DNA from: Brachionus koreanus
Taxonomy: Eukaryota; Rotifera; Eurotatoria; Ploima; Brachionidae
Direction of reading: 5' to 3'
Assembly: GCA_016987375.1 (NCBI GenBank)
Contig: PJRA01000016.1
Location: 539,331-603,330, forward strand
DNA: 64,000 bases
Under the pieces are notes generated by a model that worked only from the letters and a program-made list of their open reading frames with translations, searched no databases and was not told the origin of the DNA. Of this stretch, positions 22,408-34,000 are shown in pieces. Within the stretch, counting starts at the first letter, position 1. Every line of letters begins with the position of its first letter. The translations under genes were made by a program, and so were the position numbers.

Positions 22408-25400
22408 TCTATTTTAGAAATAAATCGTGCAGCGGCTAAATTAGAACAAAAACTGAATAAAGCTTAAATATTTAGCTTGATTATTTAATTTGAATTGAAC
22501 GATAAATGGTCAGTCACTTGGCAACTGACTGTTTATAATTAATTCTATTCAATTTTTTTAAAAATAATATCACTCTGGCTGGTTAGCAGTATTTAATTTA
22601 TTGTTCACGCTTAATTTTTATGGTTTCAAGTGTCTGCCTTTTTTTTTAAGGAATACTTTCGTCACTTTTTAATCTAAGATAATTACCTTCACAAATACAA
22701 AAAAAAATTCAAAAATAAAAAAAAAACAAATTTTTTTTTGATTTAGCTATCAACAATTATTACTTTTATATTTGATTATATTGAAATCAACTGGTGTTAT
22801 AGAGATTTAAACAAAGCAAAGTATTTGACTAAAAACACTAAATTTCAAACAAAAAAAAATAAAATTAAAAAAAGGTCAAAATTTATTTTTAGGCTAGTGA
22901 GTTAATAAAATAACTATTTTATTTAAATCAAACATAGTTTAAAAACTAATAAGATTTTAATTTTAGTCTAATAAGTTTTTTTTAAGAACGAAATAAAAAG
23001 CCGTTAACAACAAAACTACTATCAGAGATAAAGGTTTTATTTTCTTCAAGTCTAGAGGCATTTTAAATGCAATTTTATAGCATTTTATATTTGATTTTTC
23101 TATTTTGTTATTTTAAATTATAAATTAGATGATATGATTCAATAAAATTTTTACTTGAAAACTTTTAGTTTAATTAATAAAATACTGTTCTCATTTTGGA
23201 TTCAAAAACCTAACATTGAAATCTAATATTTTTTGAAAATTTATAAAAAATTTAAATTCTATTTTTTGGCTGCTGAGTTTGAAAAATAACTCTTTTAAAA
23301 AGTTGATCGTCTTTAAATGCTTTTAGCTTTGAATCGACTAGAAAGAATTAAAAAATCGAGCAAATTTTTAAATTTAATTAATTCAAAATAAAAAATTAAT
23401 TCTTTTATATTGAAATTTGGCCATTTTACAATTAATTAATGATTAAGGTTTCAATGTAGAATTAAATACGCACATTGACTTTGAATACATCAATTTTACT
23501 ATCAATTTTTTTACTATAATTTTTTTAAAATTGATACCACTAATAAAAGTTCACAATTTAATTTGATTAATATTTTTGAGAAAAAAAAATAAGACCAGAT
23601 ATTATGCTTTGTTCATGTTTGGGTTTGTTTTTTTTATCTTATAATTAATTAGTCAAAGTGTTTAAAGACTTTTAATTTTTATTAAAATAAAAAAGTGATT
23701 AAAAATATTTTTTTAAACTAAAATATTTTAAAGTTCGCACTTGGACTTTAATTGTGATTCTGATTTTGATTTGGAACTTTTAAAATAAGTCTGATTCAAT
23801 TACTTATAAAAGGTTAATCTTTCCTTGTAAAATGATGAAATTTTTATTTTCATTCATTTTCTAACCTTTTTTTCTTATTTTTCTTTTACTTGAATTTTTT
23901 ATCAAAATGAAATACCATCTAGAGAAATAAAAATTTTCCACTATTTAATATTTTATGAATGTCTTTTTACAAGATCTTTATTTTATAACAATACTTAAAA
24001 ACAAATTCAAATTTTGAAAATAAAATAATTTTTATAAGTTTATTTGTATTTAATTTTAATATATCAAAAAATGTATTATTATTTTTATCCAATTTTAAAT
24101 ATATCTTGACTATTGTTAAATTACCTCAATTGATAAACTTTTGCATTCTTTTTTAATCTTTTAATTTAACTAAGGCAATGTGAAATTTTAGCACAAAAAA
24201 TACAGTAAAATTTTGTACAAACGAATTCTAAATTCTGCAAATTGTCTTTATTTTTCTGTAAATTTGCTAAATTGCACTGTTTTGCAAAGCTTAGAATTTG
24301 TTTTTAAAAATTTGTAACAACACTATACTATTTAAAGAACCATTTTTATACAACTAGAAAAATAATTATTTGGTTTTTCCTTTTTGTATTGTAATTTTTG
24401 TACTAAAATTTCACATTGCCATTACCATCATTTACATCTTCAACTACCATTGATGTAGGTACATTGTGGCAAACGTGGGTAAATTTTCAAAGTTTTATGA
24501 TCAAGAAATTGATGGCACAAAAACCAATCAGTATGACCATTAAGATTATCAAACATTTGGTTTTCTTTAAATTTATTTTGTCTAAATTATACAAAAAAAA
24601 TATATTTACATGAGTTTTAAATTCAAAACATTATAAATTTAAATATAATCACCCTAAAAATGCTCAAAAATAGTTTAAAACAAGTCTACAACTGATTTTT
24701 GTTCAAAGTACAATTAATTTTTGTTTCATACAACTTTGAAAATTATGATTTTTCACTTCTTGAATTCTGCATCATGCAGAATTAATAAAGTTTATTCATT
24801 TTTATTAAGATTATTTGTGATAATAAGCTTCAAAGATAAAAATTTGACAAAAAGAAACAACACTCACAAAAACAATGAAGAAGAAAGTTTTATCAGTATT
24901 GTGTGGAACAAAAACTAAACATCTTTACATTTAAAAAATTTTTTGATTTAATAAACTTTTTTTCAACAGGCCTAAAATTTGTTTTGTAAATTGAATCAGT
25001 TAATCATGGCGGCTCAAATTTAAATTTCGCATTTTATTATTATTAATTTTAAATTGGTTAAAGTGGATAATTTCAGGCAATGAAAAAAAATAAGTATTGA
25101 TCTTTAAAAGCTAAAAATTGTGAACACATTAAAAAAAGGAAAATTTTTTGATACTTTTAATTTAAAAAAATTTTTTCCAAATTTCTATTTCAATGAAAGT
25201 TCCTTTATGCATTGAAAAAATCTTCAAAATATCGTTGCAATACGTGGTGCATGTTTAAACCCCTTTCAAAATAGGTACTGGAATATGAGATAAGCATCTC
25301 ATCGATTAGGATAGAAAAGGGTCAATTACATTATTATTATTATTGAAATTTTTTGATTTTAAATTCATTTTGGGTTTAAAATTTTTTATTGAGCAATTTT

Positions 25401-25727
25401 TTATCTTAGTTTTAAATGAACAAGAATTTTAATATTGATTATAGAAAAATGTCTTTATTATTAATAATAAAAGGAAAAATAAAAGTTAAAATTTTATTCA
25501 ACACTCAATAAATTAAACAATAAACCAGAAAAAATAAAATAAAATAAAAATAACAAACGCTTAAAATGAGCCAATATTAAGTCTATTACTTCTATAGAGA
25601 TCAAATGAGCCAAATTCAATTACATTCAATTTAAATTAAAATTTTTAATTTTATTTCTCAAAGGACATTTACATCAACTTGACTATTTACACATTTAAAA
25701 ATTACACATAAATCACTGTTTTGATTA
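22408..25727. other. Long AT-rich intergenic region with one fold-back element
   Basis: About 3.3 kb separates the J-domain gene from the 3' end of the kinesin gene. Open frames on both strands are short and AT-rich and match nothing. The only structured items are the fold-back copy at 24174-24420 and, at about 25230-25365, a short sequence ending in an ATT repeat that looks like the tail of a retrotransposon or SINE. Confidence 0.5.
24174..24420. mobile_element. Fold-back element, same family as 28190-28543, no clear target duplication
   Basis: The ends read GGCAATGTGAAATTTTAG inward. The right arm (CTAGAAAAATAATTATTTGG and GTAATTTTTGTACTAAAATT) is close to the right arm of the copy at 28190-28543. 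The left arm is shortened, so the copy is probably internally deleted. Flanking 8-mers TTAACTAA and ATTACCAT do not match, so its duplication has decayed or the ends have changed. Confidence 0.7.
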
Positions 25728-28700
25728 CTACTTAGGGGTTGATTGAACTACTTGCTTCCTTCTGGCAAGCTTTGAGCTAATCAAAAAAAATTTAAATTAG
25801 TAATTTTATTTTTAAATAATTCTTTTTTATCAAATAAATTACCGAATTTCGCCCGCAAGAAGAGGATTTAGTGCATACAACCATTCAAATATTTCTTTGT
25901 CTGTGAGAGTTTGCATCAGAAAACCACGATGCTTACTAGTCACACTGAGAGTGTTTTGATTTTGAAGCATTTCAATCTGTTCCTCATTGTAGACAATTTG
26001 AGAAGAAGACAAATTGATGAGACCACGCTCCAAGGGATCCCTTTCATTGTTGTAGATGAACACAAATGGCCGTCTGACTGTAACAAATCTCTTTGACCAA
26101 CCAATTGACTTCTCTTCCAAAAAATTCAAAAAGCCTTTTTTGGAAACAATCGGATTTATTCGAATTTCCTCAATCTCTGCAATGTACTTTGCCCTAGTAC
26201 GCGATGGTGATAATCTACGGCTTGGGTTTGAACCGACAATTGCACCAGCGTGCTCAAACTCGGCCTCTTCTACATGTGTCAGACTCATCAGGCTTTCCAT
26301 AGAACGTGATTTAGATATAGTCGGCTCAAAGTTTAAGAAGCTTTACAAAAAAATTAGTAATAAAAGGAATAGTCAAGAGAAGAAACATGCATGATTAAAA
26401 TAATGAAGCATAAAAATTAAAAAAATAATAAATTTAATTAGATTAATTGATTAATTAGAGATCATCCTGTAAATAAGTGTGCCTATTGTCTTGTCTTAAT
26501 TCAAGTATTTAGATAAATAAGTCTAGTCTAGTCTTGCTCTCCAGCTCTAGCTGCCATTATTGTTATTATAAGTAAATTTAAAAAAAAAAACAAAAATACT
26601 GAAATAATTTATTTATTTATTTATTTGTTTTCTGTGCCGAGCTAATGCTCCTTCAGATTAATTAAATAAAATAATATAAAATTAAAATTTGATAAATTCA
26701 AATAGATAGTTACAAATTAGATATATTTAAATGTTTGATGGCTCAGGAAAAAAGGAGTATATAGAAAAGTAGCAAATAAACAATGGATTTAGATATTTAA
26801 AAAAAATTTGATCTACAGGGGTCGGAAGTTTGGCCATAGCTCAAAAAGCATTCTAACTTAAAGCCTATTTTTGTCAGAAACTATACTTTCAAACGCTACT
26901 TGGTTTTTATCAGATTCTGAAACTTGGCTAAATTTGGAACAACTTGAAGATTTTAGTTTGTTGATTTTTAATTTTTTTTCCCCAAATAAATGGTTCAAAA
27001 ATGAGGAATTTTATATAAAAATTTAAAAATCGTTTATTTATATAAGTTTATAATTTTATACTTTTTGCTCTTAAATTGAAAATATAAAGTGAAATCTTAA
27101 TTTTTTAGGATCTGAGTATTTGACCAAAATTTTAATTATCACAGAATTATTTAAAGTATCATAAATTTTTATAAACTATCACATAGATATTTTAAATGCC
27201 ACAGAAAAATTCAAAATTTCACAGTATTAATCTCTGACCAAAGCTGAAGTCATTTTACTTAGATGATCGACAACGCGTTTCCTAAAGGTATCCATAGTAC
27301 AAGCTTGTTCAGGAAAATCATCCAATATTCCCTGATATATCTTGTTTTTATCTTGAAATATCGTGACAGGTTATATGATGTCCTTAATTAAATTCAATCA
27401 AGAATTTAAGCGATTTTTAATTTTTAATTCTATTAATAATGTGAATAATGTTTTTTTTTATTTTGTAAATCTGTATCCAGCGTTAGCTCCTTCAGAAAAA
27501 ATTCAAAAAAATTAAAAATGAAGTGAAAAATAAAAATTAATAATTAAAATAAAATAAAAGTTTTAAATAAAAATAAAATAAATCTTGAAATAAAATATTA
27601 GTTTAAGTAAGAAGAAGAATAAAAATGAGAGGAGTAGGATGAGTAATAATGTGAGAATTTTTGCAAAAATAAAGCAAAGATGGATGATAATCCGTCAGAT
27701 AAAAAACATAACTATCAGATTTACATTCTATCAGAAAGACAATGGACATCTGGCACATTGTCATTTAAATTAATAAACTATCAGTTAAATATAGTGTCAA
27801 TTTTTATTTAAAATTTAGATTTTTTCTTCAAACCATTTTGTAACTATTTTAAAATAAAAAGCATTAGCTTTCTCTCCTTTTTATTTTTAAAAGAATTTTT
27901 CTTAAAGATAAGCAATGATGGATCTGGCTACATGTCCAAGCGTAATGAGTCAATTGTTGAAAATTTGTTCACACAAAACAGAAACGACTACCCTTCGCCC
28001 ATAAATGCAAGACAAAAATTGAAGTGTTTTACACTTTTGCCTAAATGAAATATCAGGCAATTTGAATAGACATTTGACAATTTTATATCTGACATTTCCA
28101 CTTAAAATTTGATCTTTTCAAATCTGACAAAATACCAAAAATATCTGATAAATTTTATTTTTTTATTTGACAAAAAACATTATATCATAGGCAATGTGAA
28201 ATCTTAGTACAAAAATTACAGTACAAAAACAAAAAACTAAATAATTATTTTTCTAGTTGTGCAAAAATGGTTCTGTAAACAGTACAATGTTGTACAATTT
28301 TGTTCAAACGAAATTTCTGCAAATTCTCTTCATTTCTCTGTAAAATGCATANNNNNNNNNNNNNNNNNNNNNNNNNNNNNNNNNNNNNNNNNNNNNNNNN
28401 NNNNNNNNNNNNNNNNNNNNNNNNNNNNNNNNNNNNNNNNNNNNNNNNNNNNNNNNNNAGAACCATTTTTGCACATCTAGAAAAATAATTATTTAGTTTT
28501 TTGTTTTTGTACTGTAATTTTTGTACTAAGATTTCACATTGCCATATCATAAAACAATACAAGCAAGCAAAAAATATATTTTAATACAAAAATAATTAGT
28601 TGGTTTTATTTTAATCAGTAATAGTATTTAAGCATAAAATTAGTTAAAATAAAAATAAATCTGTTTTAATCATTTTTAATAAAAAAATTTTATTAATTAA

Positions 28701-31041
28701 ATTATTGTTAATTTAAAAAGAGCCCTGTGTTCAGTATTTTTGTTTTCTACATTTTTAAACTTAATCGTGTTTTTTTTGGTATTTTTTTTTCATTCAAATT
28801 GGCGTTTAGTAAATAACTAATTAAATTAATTAATCTAATTGTGTTAATTTTGGGGTTAATAATTAATTTAAGCAAAGTTTTAGTCTAAATTTTGTTAAAG
28901 CTTACTCAAAATTTAAGTCTCTTTTAACCGTTTTACAATTACAACTTCTATTAGAACAAATATGCTGATTGTGTAGAATTTTTTTTCTACGAATATTATT
29001 TTTATGCAGCAAATAATTAATATAATTTTTGTAGCTAACATTAAATAGAAAAAAAAAACACAAAATAGACTACATCTAGAATTTAGCATAACCAACTTAC
29101 CGACAAATTTCCATTGAGCTTGAGCTTGCCTTTATTGAGTTGTATGGTGTCAAACGATTTAAGTTTATGGGCGAAGGGTAGTCGTTTCTGTCTGGTGTGA
29201 ACAAATTTTCAACAATTGACTCATTACGCTTGGACATGTAGCCAGATCCATCATTGCTTATCTTTAAAAAAAATTCTTATTTTATTCATTCATTAAATAA
29301 AACAGCAAATAAATACATTTATATTGGGCACATTGGATGAAATCGATGTAGGGGTTTGAAGCTCATTAGTGCTACTTGGCGACAATTTATCAACCTTGTT
29401 CGGATTGTATCTACCTTTATTGATCAATTTTATGCAATTGAGTAAAATATGTTTTTGGTTATCAGTGTAGGAGCAAGTCTGGTACTCGTCATACATAATA
29501 GTTGGCTTGCATCTATCGGCCTTTTGATCTTCATTATCTGCATTCAATTCACATTTCATTGAATCAAAAGTGTTTTTAAGCAAAAGAAAGTGCTTGGTTT
29601 TTTCGACCTGTTGCAACCGGGTCAATTTTTCCAATTCCCATTGATGTTCAAAAATGAGTGAATCGCTCCTAGGCCGCCATCCCTGCAGCATTTCTTCGCC
29701 TCGCACATAGCTGCTTGCTGTTTCGAGGACACGACCAAGTCTGCGATGCGCACCTAATTTTGTATCAATTGTTATCAGATTTTTCACTCTATAATCTATT
29801 GAATTTTTTTAGTCTTAAAGCAATAGAAAAACTAAATCAAGCTAGGTTTCATTCCACATTCAAGGGCTCACTCATTGCTTTAACACTAAAAGAGAATGTA
29901 AAACTAACCTGGACTTGTAGAGTCGGCAGCTTGTTTGACAGTCAGCCGGTAAACACCGGATACTTTATTTCCATCAGATGACTTGTACATTCCACCGATT
30001 AGAAGACTCTTTAGTGAGCGCAGATTCACTCTTGCATCCCGAGCATAGAAAACTAGGCTCAAGTCTTTGGTAATACAAGCTGGTTGTATAAAATTGTCTA
30101 TTTCAATGTAGCAAGTGATGGTCAAGTAGATCCAATCTTTTGGAGGAGTTACTCGGTTCAATAGATGCGAGTTATGCAAAGAGCTGTCCCAAGCTACTTC
30201 GAATCGGTAAAATGTACGCTCGTCATCCGGTTTTTGAATGTAATGTGCTGAAACTACATTGAGAGAAAGTACATTTTGGTCATGATAGTTCTGGTGGCCT
30301 CGACTTCCCCGCACTCGACCTTAAAATTATTATTTATTTTCCGCTTTAATAAAATTTTTAAAAAAAATCAAAGTTATTTTATTTTTATTAAAATTTTAAA
30401 AATTGATAAAGAAAAATAAAAATTTGTTTGCTTTTTTTGTTGCCCTAAATAATAAAAGTAAATTGTCAGAATTTTTTTATAAAGTCAAATTTAAATAATG
30501 TAATTTAATAGAAACCTTTACTTTGCCCAATTAAAATAAAAAAAAATTATTCCTTTCTTTATGGTGACAGCTTTCCTTAGATTCTTTTGATTAAACAAAA
30601 TATATATAAATACAATTCATAACAAAAATTATAAATTTAACAGTAACTTAAATCAAATATATGTAGAGAAAATATATAAAAATTTTCAAGTCACTGTTGA
30701 CAGTTGAATATTTATAAGATTTTTATCTAGCATCACAACTTAAACGCTTATACGATGAGCCCGCGGTTGCTAGGGCTGGGATGATGGCCTGATGCTGCAA
30801 GTTAGCCAACGAGGAGGCAACGTATACTCTAAATTTAATTTAACATCAGGAAGAAAATATGAGAAAAAGAAAAGAGAAGTGGAAAAAAAAAAATTTTTAC
30901 TTGAAATAAATGAAATGCTAATATGTATATATGAATATGTAGACCTGGATAACTAAATTCAACACGGACTAATTTTTTTTTTATAGCTACCATAGACAGA
31001 CTAAAGCTAGTCTCGCTCCGCAGGTATCCTGCTGTAGCTTA

Positions 31042-31088
<47 letters not shown>

Positions 31089-34000
31089 TAAATTCTTTGC
31101 TGCTTCGTGTCGAAACCAACAATATGCTATTGGCAGTCCACAGTTACTATCTTGTACAATAGTTCCAAAATTTCAGAACCATTTCAAGTCAATGTTTAAA
31201 TATTCAGATGTAAAAATATCCATTATTTTAGATTCATTATTATTCAAATATTTCCAATAATATTAATAAATAAACTACAACTTTTTTATCATATTTTTTA
31301 TTTGTCAATAAAATTTTAATATTAACTTCATATTTATATTCAAAAAAATTTGAATCCTCTTTAGACTTTATGAATTTTCATTCAAAATTTTCAATACAAA
31401 AATTAAAAAATTTTATAACTTTTGTTCTAAAGGCCCAAATTTGTTCTGCTGTTGAAACAAAGTGAAACAACTGTTGTTTCACCTACTGCGGAGGCCTGCA
31501 AAATCTCTGCAAAATTTCACTCAATATAAAAATATTGAAAATAAATCACAATCAATTTGCACAAATTTTGCAGACCTCTGCAGTAGGTGAAACAACAGTT
31601 GTTTCACTTTGTTTCAACAGCAGAACAAATTTGGGCCTTTAGAACAAAAGTTATAAAATTTTTTAATTTTTGTATTGAAAATTTTGAATGAAAATTCACA
31701 TTGCCTCCTCTTTATATTTTTTAAATTATTAATTTATTTAAAGAAATTTATTATCATTATTTTACTAAGTTACTATCAAGAAATAATTAATTTCTTATCA
31801 TTCTTAATATTTTTTATAAATCAAACATTTTATTTAACAAATGTTCCTCCTAGATAACTTTGAATTAAATACCTTTTTCGATATAAAAACACTGATTTTT
31901 TGTTTGAGCTTTTACAAACATTTTAAAAGCTTAAGGCATTATTTTCTTAAGAAAATTTTAATCATGTAGAATGTATGTTATTAAATTAATATTCAAAATT
32001 AGTTAATTCTTGACCGAATTTAAGTTAAATTTTTGAAAATAAATTAGAAAAAAAAGCATTTTGAAAAAACTTTGGTTAGGTCTACAAATATTTCATTTTT
32101 AATGATCAAAAAAAGTGTAAAAAACTTCTAGTGTTAAAAATTTAACAATTAAAAATTTAAAAATAAAACTCTTACCAATAAAAACTTCTTTTACATCTTT
32201 CCAAATCAAATCGGAGCCAGACTCGTGGCATATAGTAATAGCAATTCGACGTTGTACACCCTGATGCAACAAAAATTTTCCAGTACAAGGCATATCTTCA
32301 CTGTGATCAACTGCCACCGGTATATACTCGCCACTAGCTTCCAATTCGCAAATTTCGTACCAGACCAACAAGTCATGCTCAGATCTTACATGTGATGTGC
32401 TCAAATTTTTCCAATTTTGAACATTTTTCGACGGTATTGGCTTGGACATTTGAGGCGAATTAATATACTTTAGAGGTGTCTTTTGTTTTTTATTCAAACT
32501 AAAATATTCATAAAAATAGAAAAATTTAAATTTTATTTTTCTTGTCTTGATATTACTAATCAAAGCTGAGAGCTTGTCCATGCAATGGATGGTGATGAAA
32601 ATGTCCGAGTATTTCGAACAAAATTGGCTGATGAGTAATGTAGTCTATGAACGATCTTGTCACAGTGACACTAAACTTAAAAAAAAAAAAATTATTTTCT
32701 AAGCAAATAATAAAAATATTGAAAAAAATTTATCTAAATATTTAGTTTTGATTTTTTGTTTAAATTTTAAATTAAATAAAATTTGAGATTAACTTAAAAT
32801 TATTTTTGAAATTTTTTCAAGTTGAAAATTTTTTTAAAGATTTTTAGAATAAATTTTATTTTATGAAAAAAATTCCAAAATTACATTCTGAATGTGAAAA
32901 AATCCGAGTGGCGGTGCTTTGCTGTTATTTTCAATGGGCTCTGTAGAAAAAGCTTCATTGTTTCGATGTAGAAAATTGAATTGACAAAAAATGTCCGAGT
33001 ATTCGGAGCTAATGCCAGCAATGTCAACAATAATAATTCTAAATTTAAACTGTGAGCCAATTTTTAGATGAGATTCCAATTTTGCCAAGTCAATTTCCTC
33101 CAGTCTCTTGTTCAAATCGCTTCTGGTGATCATGCAAGCTGCCTCTCTAACACAAGAGCTAGCCGACGAGTCGGAAGATTCGGCACTGAAAATAGTCTTG
33201 GAGTCCAAATTTTTGAGATTATCCAAAGTGATCGACTGAGACTGATAGAATGAGGTGTTGGCGGAAGAATTCAAATTTTTGTCATACTCGGCCAATTTGT
33301 GCTCAAAATAGGCTTCGTCATCAAACGCCAGCTTAGCCCAGCCGGATTGTCTAAGAGGCGCACATTTTACTTCGTCAGAGGCGGACTGATCATCCTCGGT
33401 TAGAATGGCCTGCAGCGCTACACTCAGCCAGCCCTTTACAATTCCCTTCTCGTTCACAATGGCTACTTTGTGAATTAGAGGTATGTTGTACAGCAGACTG
33501 CTCAAGTAGACAAACGATCTTCCAATCAGTCTGAACCAGGGAAATCGGTCGTAAAACGGGTCTCCCCCGATCATGGTCTCCATGTTCTGCGGGTCGGGTG
33601 ATGTTGGCGATGTGTCAGCCGAATTATAGTACATTGTTCGCATCAATTCCAATCTGTGTCTGTTTTAGATAGAATAATTTATTAGCCAGGCAATAATTTA
33701 TAGATACGAATAGTCAAGACAACATTAAGAACAAAGCACAAATACAAATAAGAGATTATGAGACTAGATAGAATGAATACCTTTCTATTTGGGACGAGTG
33801 TAAAAAATTGCTCAGACCACACTGGCCCATTTCATTTGGGTCTTTGTGCGAAAAAGAATAATTACTAATCAATTTTGTGCTTTGAATGTTAGTAAGACTA
33901 TTAAGGCTTAAGCTACTGCCGCTTTTACTGCTAGCGGGCGACTCTCGCATGCTATTCATTAGCAAATAGTTATAAGCCTTCACAGTAGATCTACTAACTG

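Larger units (their letters stand above)
26341..29100. other. 2.8-kb kinesin intron carrying repeats and an inverted exon copy
   Basis: This intron separates the exon at 29261-29101 from the PH-domain exon. It holds a TTTA microsatellite (about 26611-26632), and two short related sequences containing GCTCCTTCAGA at about 26633-26660 and 27475-27500. It also holds the inverted exon copy at 27891-28005 and a fold-back element with a 107-base assembly gap. No independent gene is visible. Confidence 0.6.
30320..32175. other. 1.86-kb kinesin intron with fold-back element and ATT-tailed repeat
   Basis: This intron contains a GC-richer short sequence at about 30740-30830, and a sequence at about 30980-31040 ending in an (ATT)n tract up to 31088. 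A complete fold-back element follows at 31363-31705. No alternative exon is apparent. Confidence 0.6.

Noticed and set aside
28245..28562. Open frames crossing the run of unknown bases in the fold-back element
   Set aside because: They are open only because the N run contains no stop codons, and the flanking sequence is transposon arm.
31036..31088. Trinucleotide array considered as a CRISPR-like or satellite array
   Set aside because: Simple ATT microsatellite without spacers. No CRISPR array is present anywhere in the window.
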